DNA of 64,000 nucleotides, from NCBI RefSeq assembly GCF_016595675.1, contig NZ_JAENJH010000015.1:18724-82723 (forward strand). The letters run 5' to 3'. This document shows, piece by piece, positions 8,132-16,089 of the stretch. A program made the position numbers and the translations under genes. Positions within the stretch are counted from its first letter, which is position 1. The number at the start of each line of letters is the position of its first letter. The stretch comes from Prauserella cavernicola (GTDB taxonomy: Bacteria > Actinomycetota > Actinomycetes > Mycobacteriales > Pseudonocardiaceae). A model generated the notes under the pieces. That model was not told the origin of the DNA. It saw nothing but the letters and a program-made list of their open reading frames with translations, and did no database searches.

Positions 8132-9817
8132 ATGAACCCCACCGAACGCGTCCGCGCCGCCTACCGCGCCATCACCGAGGCCGACCGGCCCGAAGTCTGG
8201 ATCGCCCTGCGCGAGGAACAGGACGTGCTGCGGGAGGCCGAGGCGCTCGAACGCGCACTCACCGAGGGCGACGAGCTTCCCCTGGCGGGATTGGTGTTCG
8301 CGGTGAAGGACAACATCGACGTGGCGGGCCTGCCGACCACGGCGGGCTGCCCGTCGTTCGCCTACTCCCCCGCCGACAGCGCGACCGCGGTGCGCAGGCT
8401 GCTCGACGCGGGAGCACTCGTACTCGGCAAGACCAACCTCGACCAGTTCGCCACCGGCCTGGTCGGCACCCGCAGCCCGTACGGCGCGGTGCGGCACGCG
8501 CACCAGCCCGACAAGGTCTCCGGCGGGTCCAGTTCCGGCTCAGCGGTCGCGGTGGCGCTGGGCGTCGCCGACTTCGCGCTGGGCACCGACACCGCGGGCT
8601 CCGGCCGGGTCCCCGCCGCGCTGCACGGCATCGTCGGGCTCAAGCCGACGCTCGGGCTCGTGCCGAACACCGGCGTGGTGCCCGCCGCCCGCTCCTACGA
8701 CTGCGTCACCGTGTTCGCGCAGGCGCTGCCCCTCGCGCAGCGCGTGCTCGCCGTACTGACCGGACCCGACAGCGCCGATCCGACCAGCCGCACCTGGCCC
8801 CCGGACACGCGGTTCGCCGCGACCGTCTCCCGGCTGGCGATTCCCGACGACGCGGGCCTGGCGCCCCTCTCGGCGGAGGCCACCGCCGCGTTCCACGCCG
8901 CCGTCGCCACACTGCGCGAGCGGGGCGTCACCGTGGAGCGCATCGACGTGCGGCCGTTTCTCGACGCCGCGACCCTGCTCTACGACGGCGCGCTGGTGGC
9001 CGAACGCTACGCCGCGGTGGGCGAGTTCCTGGAGGGCGAGCCCGCCGGGGCCGACCCGACCGTCACGAGGATCGTGCTCGCCGCGCGAGACCTGCCAGCA
9101 CACCGGTTCGCCGCCGACCTCGAACGCCTGGACCGCTACCGGACCGAGGCTGCCGCGCTGCTCACCGGGTTCGACGCGCTGCTGCTGCCGACCACCACAG
9201 GACACCCCACCATCGCCGAGGTCGAGGCGGATCCGGTGGCGGTGAACTCCCGGCTGGGCACCTACACCAACTTCGTCAACCTGCTCGACCTCGCGGCCGC
9301 GGCGGTGCCCGCGGGAACCGCCGACGGCAGCCCGTTCGGCGTCAGCGTGATCACCCGCGCCTTCGACGACCAGATCGCCCTCGACCTCGCGGCGCTGCTC
9401 ACCGGCGACGAACCCGCCACTCCGTACCCCACCGGAGGCACCGACCTCGTGGTGTTCGGCGCGCACCTGCGGGGCCAGCCGCTCAACCACCAGCTCACCG
9501 ACCTCGGCGCCAGGTTCCGCAGCGCGGTGCGGACGGCGCCCGAGTACCGGATGGTGGCGCTGCCGACTACACCACCGAAGCCCGGCATCGTCCGCGACAC
9601 CACCGAGGGGGCGAGCCTGACGGGGGAACGCTGGACGCTCTCCTCCTCCGCGCTGGGCGCGTTCCTCGCGGGCCTGCCCGCGCCGATGTCGCTCGGACCG
9701 ATCACCGTGGACGGTGGCGGGCAGGTGCTCGGCTTCCACTGCGACCCCGACACCGCACGCGACGGCGAGGACATCACGCGGCACGGCAGCTGGACCACCT
9801 ATCTCGGCGAAAGCTGA
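8132..9817 (+). CDS. atzF: Allophanate hydrolase
   Basis: The 561-residue protein has an amidase-signature domain (about residues 20-430) and the allophanate-hydrolase C-terminal domain (about 440-561, LVVFGAHLRGQPLNHQL, EYRMVALPTTPPKPG, GPITVDGGGQVLGF). The Ser-cisSer-Lys triad is Lys59 (FAVKDNID), Ser133 (SGGSSSGSA) and Ser157 (GTDTAGSGRVPA), with the same spacing as in Pseudomonas AtzF. The amidase domain splits allophanate to N-carboxyurea-type product and ammonia and the second domain completes decarboxylation. The ribosome binding site GGAAAGGA precedes the ATG. It is divergent from the GntR gene and provides the last step after biuret hydrolysis. There is no urea carboxylase gene nearby, so biuret rather than urea is the likely allophanate source. 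Confidence 0.92.
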   Translation: MNPTERVRAAYRAITEADRPEVWIALREEQDVLREAEALERALTEGDELPLAGLVFAVKDNIDVAGLPTTAGCPSFAYSPADSATAVRRLLDAGALVLGKTNLDQFATGLVGTRSPYGAVRHAHQPDKVSGGSSSGSAVAVALGVADFALGTDTAGSGRVPAALHGIVGLKPTLGLVPNTGVVPAARSYDCVTVFAQALPLAQRVLAVLTGPDSADPTSRTWPPDTRFAATVSRLAIPDDAGLAPLSAEATAAFHAAVATLRERGVTVERIDVRPFLDAATLLYDGALVAERYAAVGEFLEGEPAGADPTVTRIVLAARDLPAHRFAADLERLDRYRTEAAALLTGFDALLLPTTTGHPTIAEVEADPVAVNSRLGTYTNFVNLLDLAAAAVPAGTADGSPFGVSVITRAFDDQIALDLAALLTGDEPATPYPTGGTDLVVFGAHLRGQPLNHQLTDLGARFRSAVRTAPEYRMVALPTTPPKPGIVRDTTEGASLTGERWTLSSSALGAFLAGLPAPMSLGPITVDGGGQVLGFHCDPDTARDGEDITRHGSWTTYLGES

Positions 9818-9934
9818 CAATGCCGCACTCGCCAGCTCCGCGACGACGTTGCCCACGAAGCGGAGGACACCGATCACGCCGAGCAGCGCGACTACCAAAC
9901 CGCGGCCGAAACCAGATTCGCAGCAGAGGGGATT
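9818..9934. other. Short non-coding stretch after atzF
   Basis: This segment follows the allophanate hydrolase stop. Its minus strand can be read as a short hydrophobic peptide (VVALLGVIGVLRFVGN...), but that frame runs on antisense through atzF and has no ribosome binding site. I see no supported gene here; it may be gene debris like the AraC fragment that follows. Confidence 0.35.
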
Positions 9935-9987
9935 GACGGCACAACAAAATCCCGCCTACCTGGTACACCCAGGCCAAGCGGGATTCC
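9935..9987 (+). terminator. Hairpin terminator, copy 2 of the dispersed repeat
   Basis: GACGGCACAACAAAA followed by ATCCCGCCTACCTGGT repeats the block at 1222-1253. The arm ATCCCGCctacCTGG pairs imperfectly with the CCAGgccaaGCGGGAT segment at about 9970-9984. This copy lies 118 bases after atzF and directly abuts the truncated AraC reading frame, so it may mark the junction at which that gene was cut. Confidence 0.6.
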
Positions 9988-9991
9988 GAAA

Positions 9992-10102
9992 CTGTGGCAC
10001 TTCGCGGACAGCGGTCACTTCAGCCGGACCTTCAAGAAGCAGCACGGCCTCACCCCGACCGGCCTACGCCGCCTCAGCCAGGGGTCGTCGGGAAAGGCGT
10101 GA
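9992..10102 (+). pseudogene. C-terminal fragment of an AraC-family regulator
   Basis: In the frame of 9992 the sequence reads LWHFADSGHFSRTFKKQHG followed by LTPTGLRRL and stops at TGA 10100-10102. This is the second helix-turn-helix of AraC/XylS proteins (the FAD-S-HFSR-F---G-TP--- pattern). Nothing upstream continues the domain: the terminator repeat begins immediately before it, and no start codon or binding site is present. It is the tail of a decayed gene. Confidence 0.8.
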
Positions 10103-10110
10103 GCTTCGAG

Positions 10111-10962
10111 TCAGAGGACTACGTCGGCCAGTCGGGTGACCTCGTCGAGGTCGTCGGTTCCGGGGCCCAGGATCAGTTCGTCGACGCCCAGGGCCTCGAA
10201 TTGCTTGACGGCGTCGCGCAGCGATTCCGCGTCGGTGTGCACGCCACCGACGACGACCTCCTGGTATTCGCCGGTAGCGGCGTAGTAATCGGCGATGTTG
10301 GCCCGGCCGCGGCCGGGATCGCCCAGCGCGAAGTAGTTGAGGCCGACCAGCCGGGGCTGTCCCGGCCGCCCGGCCGCCTGCCACGCGGTGCGGGCGGCAT
10401 CGAAATAGCCGGACGCCAGTGCCGCCGGCACCGACCCGGCGATGTAACCGTCCGACGACTCGGCCATCCGGCGGTAGGCGGCCGGGGTGGTGGCGCCGAA
10501 CAGCAGCGGCACCTGCCGTCCTCCGGCCGGAACCGCCGGGTTCGGGCTTCCCGGAACGGGTTCGCCTGCCCACATCGACCGGTAGGTCGCCAGGTCGCGG
10601 TCCATCCGGGCGCCCCGGTCCCTGGGTCCGTACCCGGGCACGACGAAGTCGTCCTCGCGGATGCCCACCCCGATACCGAGGGTGAGCCTGCCGCCGGAGA
10701 CCCCGTCGATCGACGCCACCTCCTTGGCCAGTAGTGCGCCCGGCCAGGTGGTCGCCACCAGCACCTGGCTGAGCAGCCCGATCGTGGTGGTGGCACCTGC
10801 GGCCGCGGCCAGCGCGACGGTGTCCATCACGCCCGGATAGGCGACCCGGCCGGTGGTGCCCAGAGTGGCGAAGCCCGCTTCCTCCGCCCGGCGGGCCCAG
10901 GCGGGAATCACCGGGGCGTGGACGTCGCGGACCTGGTTGGGTAATCCGATGCCAATGCGCAT
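10111..10962 (-). CDS. LLM-class F420/flavin-dependent oxidoreductase
   Basis: The 283-residue protein is a luciferase-like monooxygenase fold member: MRIGIGLPNQ at the start, the barrel strands TLGTTGRVAYPG and ATTTIGLLSQVLVATTWPGALLAKEVASIDGVSGGRLTLGIGVG, and DGYIAGSVPA. In actinomycetes this subgroup normally uses F420 or FMN. ATG 10962 is preceded by AAGGAG 8-13 bases upstream; the frame is open further upstream without a binding site. Substrate unknown. The gene ends 8 bases from the AraC fragment and lies on the far side of the AfsR regulator, with which it may share a transcript (102-base gap). Confidence 0.88.
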   Translation of the reverse strand: MRIGIGLPNQVRDVHAPVIPAWARRAEEAGFATLGTTGRVAYPGVMDTVALAAAAGATTTIGLLSQVLVATTWPGALLAKEVASIDGVSGGRLTLGIGVGIREDDFVVPGYGPRDRGARMDRDLATYRSMWAGEPVPGSPNPAVPAGGRQVPLLFGATTPAAYRRMAESSDGYIAGSVPAALASGYFDAARTAWQAAGRPGQPRLVGLNYFALGDPGRGRANIADYYAATGEYQEVVVGGVHTDAESLRDAVKQFEALGVDELILGPGTDDLDEVTRLADVVL

Positions 10963-11063
10963 CGAGGCGCTCCTTAGCTGGTACGGGTGTCGACGTTGCA
11001 CGGGCCGTGGCCCGGCCCGCACCGTGATCCTCGTCAGGCGCCCATACACCCAGGTTGCAACCG

Positions 11064-13748
11064 TCAGACAGCGTGCGCCGGGGCGGTCAGGACGGCGACG
11101 GCGTCGTTGAATGTCGGTGGCTGTGCGGGAGGGGCGCCTGCGTACCAGCCGTGCGGCATGATCGACTGGAGGTAGGTACCGGCCGGCCGGATGCCGCTGC
11201 GCGCCTGGTGAAAATGGACGACGTCGCGGAGCAGCGCGGCGCCTGCCGCATCACCGGCCGCATCCAGGGCCAGGGCCCCGTTGTGCAGCACGGCCAGCTG
11301 GTTGCTCAGGTCGCCTTCGTCGAGGAAGCGCCGCAGCGAGGTCCGCAGCAGGGGCAGCGCTTCGCCGTCCCCCGCGTCGACCAGGGTCTGGGCCAGCATC
11401 AGCTCGCTGAGCGCGGCCGTCCAGACCAGCCCGGAGGCGTCGGCGAGCCGCACGGCGGCCCGCAGCCGGTGCCGGCCGTCGGCGATCCGGCCGGCCATGA
11501 CGAGGGCGGCGCCCCACGCCATCGAGCTGGCCGCGATCAGCCAGGAGGTCCGCGTCTCGGTGGCGATCGCGTGCGCCTCGGCCGACGCGGTCAGCGCGAT
11601 CGCCGGGTCGCCTCCCGGCAACTGGACCAGAGCCTGGTAGTAGCGGACCTCGGCGAGCAGGCTGCGATGCTCCGGTTCCGAGGCCACCGCCCGGAACGCC
11701 TCGGACAGCATGTGCCGTGCCGTGGTGTCGTCGCCGGTGAAGTAGAGCAGGCCGGCCGACGAGGTCTTGGCCCGCACGACGTCGCCGAGCGGGGCGTCCG
11801 GCGCGGCGGCCAGTGCCGCGGTCAGCATCCGGTTGCCCTCGGCGAGCAGGCCGCTGCGGATCCAGAACCACATGAGCCGCGCGGCCGTGCGCAATGCCTC
11901 GACCGGGGCATGCGTCAGGTCGTGCGCGAGCCCCGCGCGCAGGTTCGGCAACTCCAGACGTAGCGCCGCCATCGTGGTCGCGGACCGCACGCCCTGTAGA
12001 TCGCCCGCGGCCCTGGCGGCCAGCTCGCGGACCCAGACGGCATGGGCGGCCTGGGTCGCCGCCGGATCTCCGTCCACGGACCGGCAGTACGCCCGGATCG
12101 TCTCCAGCATCCGGTAGCGCGCCGTGCTGCCGCCGGTCTCGGCGGTGACCACGGACTGGTCGACCAGCGAGACGAGCGCGCCGAGCCCGGCGGCGGAAGC
12201 CGCGGCCTCCAAGGGAAAGCCACCCTCGTACGGCCAGAGCCGCACCGCGAGGTCACGCTCGTCGCCGGAGAGAAGATCGAAGCTCCAGGCGACGGCCTCC
12301 TGCAACGTTGCGTGCGGGGTCATCGTGCCGTGCGGGATCCGGCCCAGCACGGTGAAACGGTCGTCCAGCTGCTCGATCAGCCCTCGTACGCCGAAGGTCC
12401 GCACCCGCGCCGCCGCCAGTTCCAGTGCCAGCGGCAGACGGTCCAGCGCGTCGGCGAGGCGGCGCAGATCCCGGCTGTCGGCGTCCTGCTCGAACCAGCC
12501 GGGCCTGCCCGCGCGGATGCGATCGGTCAGCAGCGTCACGGCGTCGTCGGCGGCCAGCGGCCCGAGCGGCAGAATATGCTCGCCGTCGACGCCGAGCGGG
12601 CCGCGGCTGGTGGCCACCACCCGCAGCGTGGGAATCCGGTCGAGCAGGTCGACGACGAGCCGGGCCACCTCGCCGGCGAGGTGCTCGCAGTTGTCGAGCA
12701 CCAAGGGTTCCCCGCGCAGGCGCAGCCGCTTGACGAGTGCCTCGTACGGATCCCCGGCGAACCCGGTGATGCCGACCGCCGCGGCGACCGCCGAGACCAG
12801 GGGGGCGGGGTCGGCCACGTCGGCGAGCCGGACGACGGCGTCCCTCCCGGCCCATTCCACGGCCAGGCGCGTCTTGCCCGCCCCGGCAGACCCGACGACG
12901 GTGACGAGCCGATGCATGCCGACGAGGCGGTCCAGCAGGGCCAGATCGGCGTCGCGGCCGATGAACGACGACAGCGGCCGATCACCGGGCGCCGCGGTCG
13001 CGACGCCGGTGGCCGCCAGGGCCGGGTCCTGCGCCAGGATGCGGCCTTCGAGCTGCCGCAACTCCAGTCCGGGGTCGACACCCAGTTCCTCGGCCAGCAG
13101 GGTCCGGACCCGGCGCACCGCGTTCAGGGCGTCGGCCTGGCGTCCCGAACGGTAGAGCGCCAGCGCCAGCAACTGCCAACGGCGTTCGCGGTACGGCGCG
13201 GCGTGCACCAGCAGCTCGAGCATGGCCACCGCACCGGCGTGGTCGCCGGTGGCCAGCAGCGCCGCGGCGCCCTCTTCCTGGGCGCTGTCACGCTGTTCCA
13301 CCAGGGCGGCACGGATCGCGGTCGTCGACTCGTCGTCGGCCAGATCCTCGTACGGTGTCCCGCGCCACAATCGCAGCGCCGCGTCGAAGGCCTCGTGCGC
13401 ATCGGCGCGGCGGTCACCGGCCACCAGCGCACGGGCGCGGACGAGGTGGCCGCGAAACCGTTCGGCGTCGGTGTCGGCGGCAAGGAGCCGATAGCCACCG
13501 GCGGAGCGCTGCAACGCCGTGCCCGGCAGCACCCCGCGCAACCGGGAGACGTACACCTGCAGGGCGCCCGCGGGATTGCGTGGCGGACGGTCACCCCACA
13601 GTCCTTCGGCCAGGCTGTCCTCAGAGACCGGCCGCCCTTCCGCGGCGATCAGGATCGCCAGTAGCCTGCGTGGAAGCCGGCCCCCGACGTCGACCGGCCG
13701 ATCGCCCGCACGGACCTCCAACGGACCCAGCACCGCGAACGTCAGCAC
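11064..13748 (-). CDS. AfsR/SARP-family regulator with BTAD, NB-ARC-type ATPase and TPR-like domains
   Basis: The 894-residue protein begins with an OmpR-type winged helix (about residues 1-90, VLGPLEVRAGDRPVDVGG... LQVYVSRLRGVL), then a bacterial transcriptional activation domain (about 95-240, ELGVDPGLELRQLEGRIL), an NTPase with Walker A GSAGAGKTRLA near residue 290 and a LVLDNCEHL Walker B, and a C-terminal helical-repeat region. These large regulators activate nearby metabolic or biosynthetic genes in response to unknown signals. The start is GTG 13748. Divergent to it is a hemerythrin gene; downstream is an LLM oxidoreductase, a common partner. No biosynthetic cluster is visible, so this may be a transferred or relict regulator. 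Confidence 0.9.
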   Translation of the reverse strand: MLTFAVLGPLEVRAGDRPVDVGGRLPRRLLAILIAAEGRPVSEDSLAEGLWGDRPPRNPAGALQVYVSRLRGVLPGTALQRSAGGYRLLAADTDAERFRGHLVRARALVAGDRRADAHEAFDAALRLWRGTPYEDLADDESTTAIRAALVEQRDSAQEEGAAALLATGDHAGAVAMLELLVHAAPYRERRWQLLALALYRSGRQADALNAVRRVRTLLAEELGVDPGLELRQLEGRILAQDPALAATGVATAAPGDRPLSSFIGRDADLALLDRLVGMHRLVTVVGSAGAGKTRLAVEWAGRDAVVRLADVADPAPLVSAVAAAVGITGFAGDPYEALVKRLRLRGEPLVLDNCEHLAGEVARLVVDLLDRIPTLRVVATSRGPLGVDGEHILPLGPLAADDAVTLLTDRIRAGRPGWFEQDADSRDLRRLADALDRLPLALELAAARVRTFGVRGLIEQLDDRFTVLGRIPHGTMTPHATLQEAVAWSFDLLSGDERDLAVRLWPYEGGFPLEAAASAAGLGALVSLVDQSVVTAETGGSTARYRMLETIRAYCRSVDGDPAATQAAHAVWVRELAARAAGDLQGVRSATTMAALRLELPNLRAGLAHDLTHAPVEALRTAARLMWFWIRSGLLAEGNRMLTAALAAAPDAPLGDVVRAKTSSAGLLYFTGDDTTARHMLSEAFRAVASEPEHRSLLAEVRYYQALVQLPGGDPAIALTASAEAHAIATETRTSWLIAASSMAWGAALVMAGRIADGRHRLRAAVRLADASGLVWTAALSELMLAQTLVDAGDGEALPLLRTSLRRFLDEGDLSNQLAVLHNGALALDAAGDAAGAALLRDVVHFHQARSGIRPAGTYLQSIMPHGWYAGAPPAQPPTFNDAVAVLTAPAHAV

Positions 13749-13852
13749 CGCACCATGTAAGCCGATGTCACCGACGGCGGCAAATGGCGCGGCGGCCGCG
13801 CCGTATCCGTGTTGTATGCGCTTTGAAAGGTACGGCCTCGAAGCTCGCTTCC

Positions 13853-14527
13853 ATGCACAACGAGAAGATGGCCGACAGCCGCGACATGATCGGCGTGCAC
13901 GACGCCATGCGGCGGGAATTCGGCGATCTGCCCGCGCTGATCGCCGGCGTGCCAGCGGGTGACGCGGACGGCACCGCCGTCGTCGCCGGCCACGTCCTGA
14001 TGATGGTCGACTTCCTGCACGCCCATCACACCAGCGAGGACGACCATGTGTGGCCTCGGCTGCGGGAGCGTTGCCCCGACGACGTCGAGCCCCTCATCGA
14101 GACGATGGACCGGCAGCACGCCTTCATAGACGGCGAGCTGGAGGCGCTCGCCGCGGGCGGCCGGCGTTGGCAGGCCTCCGCCGACGCCACCGACAGGGAT
14201 GCCGTCGCCGCCGTCGCGGAGCGTCTGCTGCCGCCGCTGTACGAGCATCTGGAACTGGAGGAGGAGAGGGTCCTGCCGCTCATCGATCGCCACCTGACCG
14301 AACGCGAGTGGAAGGCGACCGCCGAGGCGTCCCTCGGCAAGGTGACCTTCGCGCGGCGTCTGCTGATGCTGGGCATGGCCCTGCACGGGGCGAGTGAGGA
14401 GCAGGCCCAGCTCCTGCGCGCCGCCGTCCCCGCCGTCGTCTGGCATGCCGGTCGCCCGCTCGGGACCCGTCTCTATCGCACCCACCGTGAGCGCCTGGCC
14501 TCCGCGAGCCGGGGTTCAGATCTCTGA
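13853..14527 (+). CDS. Hemerythrin HHE-domain protein
   Basis: The 224-residue protein carries a four-helix hemerythrin-like domain in its first 165 residues, with di-iron ligands in GVHDAMRREF, FLHAHHTSEDDHVWP, MDRQHAFIDGE and YEHLELEEERVLP. Such proteins bind O2, NO or iron in actinomycetes. The C-terminal 55 residues form an extra helical tail. I kept the ATG at 13853; an internal ATG at 13868 is possible and neither has a strong binding site. It is divergent from the AfsR-type regulator. Confidence 0.85.
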   Translation: MHNEKMADSRDMIGVHDAMRREFGDLPALIAGVPAGDADGTAVVAGHVLMMVDFLHAHHTSEDDHVWPRLRERCPDDVEPLIETMDRQHAFIDGELEALAAGGRRWQASADATDRDAVAAVAERLLPPLYEHLELEEERVLPLIDRHLTEREWKATAEASLGKVTFARRLLMLGMALHGASEEQAQLLRAAVPAVVWHAGRPLGTRLYRTHRERLASASRGSDL

Positions 14528-14614
14528 TCCACCCGCAACGGCCGCTCGGACGGCGTCGGCCAGCACGCGCGGGGACGTGGTGGCGCTGGGGTTGAGCAGG
14601 ACGTCGACGCCCCG
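14516..14614 (-). pseudogene. Possible C-terminal fragment of an MGT-type glycosyltransferase
   Basis: The minus strand reads RGVDVLLNPSATTSPRVLADAVRAAVAGG and stops at TGA (14516-14518), overlapping the hemerythrin stop. The pattern of a Gly-rich turn, Asn/Asp-Pro, an xT-P-xx-L-xxAVRA helix resembles the C-terminal end of macrolide/UDP-glycosyltransferases. The 5' part is missing: the integrase gene occupies the adjoining DNA. This is a short match judged by eye. Confidence 0.35.
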
Positions 14615-14624
14615 CTCCGACGAT

Positions 14625-15920
14625 GTGGAGACTGATCAACGTCGCCAGCTGTGGATCGACCCGGCGGGCGGTCGACTCACGCTGCGATCGTGGGTGGAGC
14701 GGTGGCTCCCGGTCCAGGACCTGGATCCGCGAACGGTGGACAACTACGAGAGCTACCTGCGGTGCCACGTCCTTGTCCGTTTCGGCGCGACGCCGCTGGG
14801 GGAGATCACCGCACTGGACATCGATGCCTGGGTCAAGGAGTCCTGGGAGGAAGGCTATGCCGCTGCGACGGTCGTGAGCTGGGTCAAGCTGCTCTCGATG
14901 ATCCTCAATGACGCGGTCGCCCAGCGATTGATCCCGGTCAATCCGGTTCGGCAGCGGCGCCGTCGTGGGCGTCGCTGCCAGACGATCGCGCGGGAACGGA
15001 TCTGGGCGACACCGGAGCAGGTGCTCCGGATCGCGAACCAGGCCGGCATGCTCGGCGGGCAGATAGCGCGGTTGCTGGTGATCACCGCGGCGTGGACCGG
15101 CTGCCGATGGGGCGAGCTCGCAGCGCTGCACCGGGACAATCTCGACCTGGATAACGGTCGGCTTGTCGTCGACGCTCGGGTCGGGTCCCTGCACGAGTCT
15201 CGGGGTCGGCGGTGGCTCGGCCCACCGAAAACTCCCTCATCGGCCCGCACCATCGTGCTGCCGCCGTTCCTGATCAGGCTGCTGCGCCGGCATCTGGAGA
15301 CGCATCCCTACGAGTTCGTGTTCGCGAACACCTGCGGGAGTTGGCTGTGGCGTTCGACCTTCGACCGGCGGGTACTGCGTCCGGCGATCGACGGCATCCG
15401 TAAGCCCGGTGTGCGGGCGTATCCGGTGTGTCCGGGGCTGACATTCCACGGGCTGCGGCACAGCCACGAGACCTGGCTGATCGCCGGTGGAGCGCCCGAG
15501 ATCGCCCAGGCCCGCCGACTGGGCCATCACCTGCCAAACCGAGTGGTCGAGGTCTATTCGCACGTGGCGCCGGAGGTGGAGACGCGGCTACTGGCCGACC
15601 TGCAACGTCGTTGGCACAAGGCCACCCGCAGCCCCTACCCGAAGGGGCCGAAGCAGAAGACGGCAGCGAACAACCGGCCGCAGACGACTCAGCGAGCCAA
15701 ACGTAACCGGCCAGCTTCCACTGCCCCCATCACCGCTGGAAGGAGGAACAACGGCACCAATACCTCCCGAGCAGCGGCAACATGGCACCAGACATCCGGC
15801 GGGCTGGAGCGAAGTGCTCCAGAAACACCCCAGCAGGGACAGTCGATCACTTGTCGAAGCGGATCACCCAAGATCGGCCGCATACATCAAGAAGCCCCTC
15901 CGACCAGCCGAAACGACTGA
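14625..15920 (+). CDS. Tyrosine recombinase (phage/ICE-type integrase) next to tRNA-Ala
   Basis: The 431-residue protein has an N-terminal SAM-like core-binding domain (WVERWLPVQDLDPRTVDNYESYL...) and a catalytic domain with the expected residues: Arg in TGCRWGELAAL, HGLRHSHETWL (His-x-x-Arg), and GHHLPNRVVEVYSHV (His and the Tyr nucleophile). A basic, low-complexity tail of about 90 residues follows. The start is uncertain: GTG 14625 is the best in-frame codon, but the usual N-terminal arm-binding domain is absent, so the 5' end may be truncated. The stop lies 22 bases from the 3' end of tRNA-Ala, the usual site for integrative elements. Confidence 0.8.
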   Translation: METDQRRQLWIDPAGGRLTLRSWVERWLPVQDLDPRTVDNYESYLRCHVLVRFGATPLGEITALDIDAWVKESWEEGYAAATVVSWVKLLSMILNDAVAQRLIPVNPVRQRRRRGRRCQTIARERIWATPEQVLRIANQAGMLGGQIARLLVITAAWTGCRWGELAALHRDNLDLDNGRLVVDARVGSLHESRGRRWLGPPKTPSSARTIVLPPFLIRLLRRHLETHPYEFVFANTCGSWLWRSTFDRRVLRPAIDGIRKPGVRAYPVCPGLTFHGLRHSHETWLIAGGAPEIAQARRLGHHLPNRVVEVYSHVAPEVETRLLADLQRRWHKATRSPYPKGPKQKTAANNRPQTTQRAKRNRPASTAPITAGRRNNGTNTSRAAATWHQTSGGLERSAPETPQQGQSITCRSGSPKIGRIHQEAPPTSRND

Positions 15921-15942
15921 ATCAAAGGGGTTCTTTACGATG

Positions 15943-16015
15943 TGGAGCTAAGGGGACTCGAACCCCTGACCCCCTCACTGCCAGTGAGGTGCGCTACCAG
16001 CTGCGCCATAGCCCC
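15943..16015 (-). tRNA. tRNA-Ala(GGC)
   Basis: The minus strand folds as a cloverleaf: acceptor GGGGCTA with TAGCTCC (one G-T pair), anticodon stem CCTCA/TGAGG around loop CTGGCAG (anticodon GGC), and a TTCGAGTCC T-loop. CCA is not encoded. The integrase gene ends 22 bases beyond its 3' end, so the tRNA is a candidate attachment site. Confidence 0.95.
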
Positions 16016-16089
16016 GAAGTGAAGCGGGAGTGCCGCTCACGTGTTGAATACTTTACCCCACCGCCAACCAGGGCTCACGCGGGGGTCGT

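Noticed and set aside
8540..9898. A long open frame antisense to the allophanate hydrolase gene
   Set aside because: It has no ribosome binding site, is rich in residues expected from high-GC antisense DNA (Arg, Gly, Ala) and conflicts with an enzyme with all catalytic residues intact.
11064..13748. An antibiotic biosynthetic cluster governed by the AfsR-type regulator
   Set aside because: No polyketide, peptide or terpene synthase genes adjoin the regulator; only an LLM oxidoreductase and a hemerythrin do.
14394..14624. Extension of the integrase upstream into the hemerythrin gene
   Set aside because: The frame is open but overlaps the hemerythrin gene, which has clear iron ligands in another frame; no integrase-like sequence appears there.
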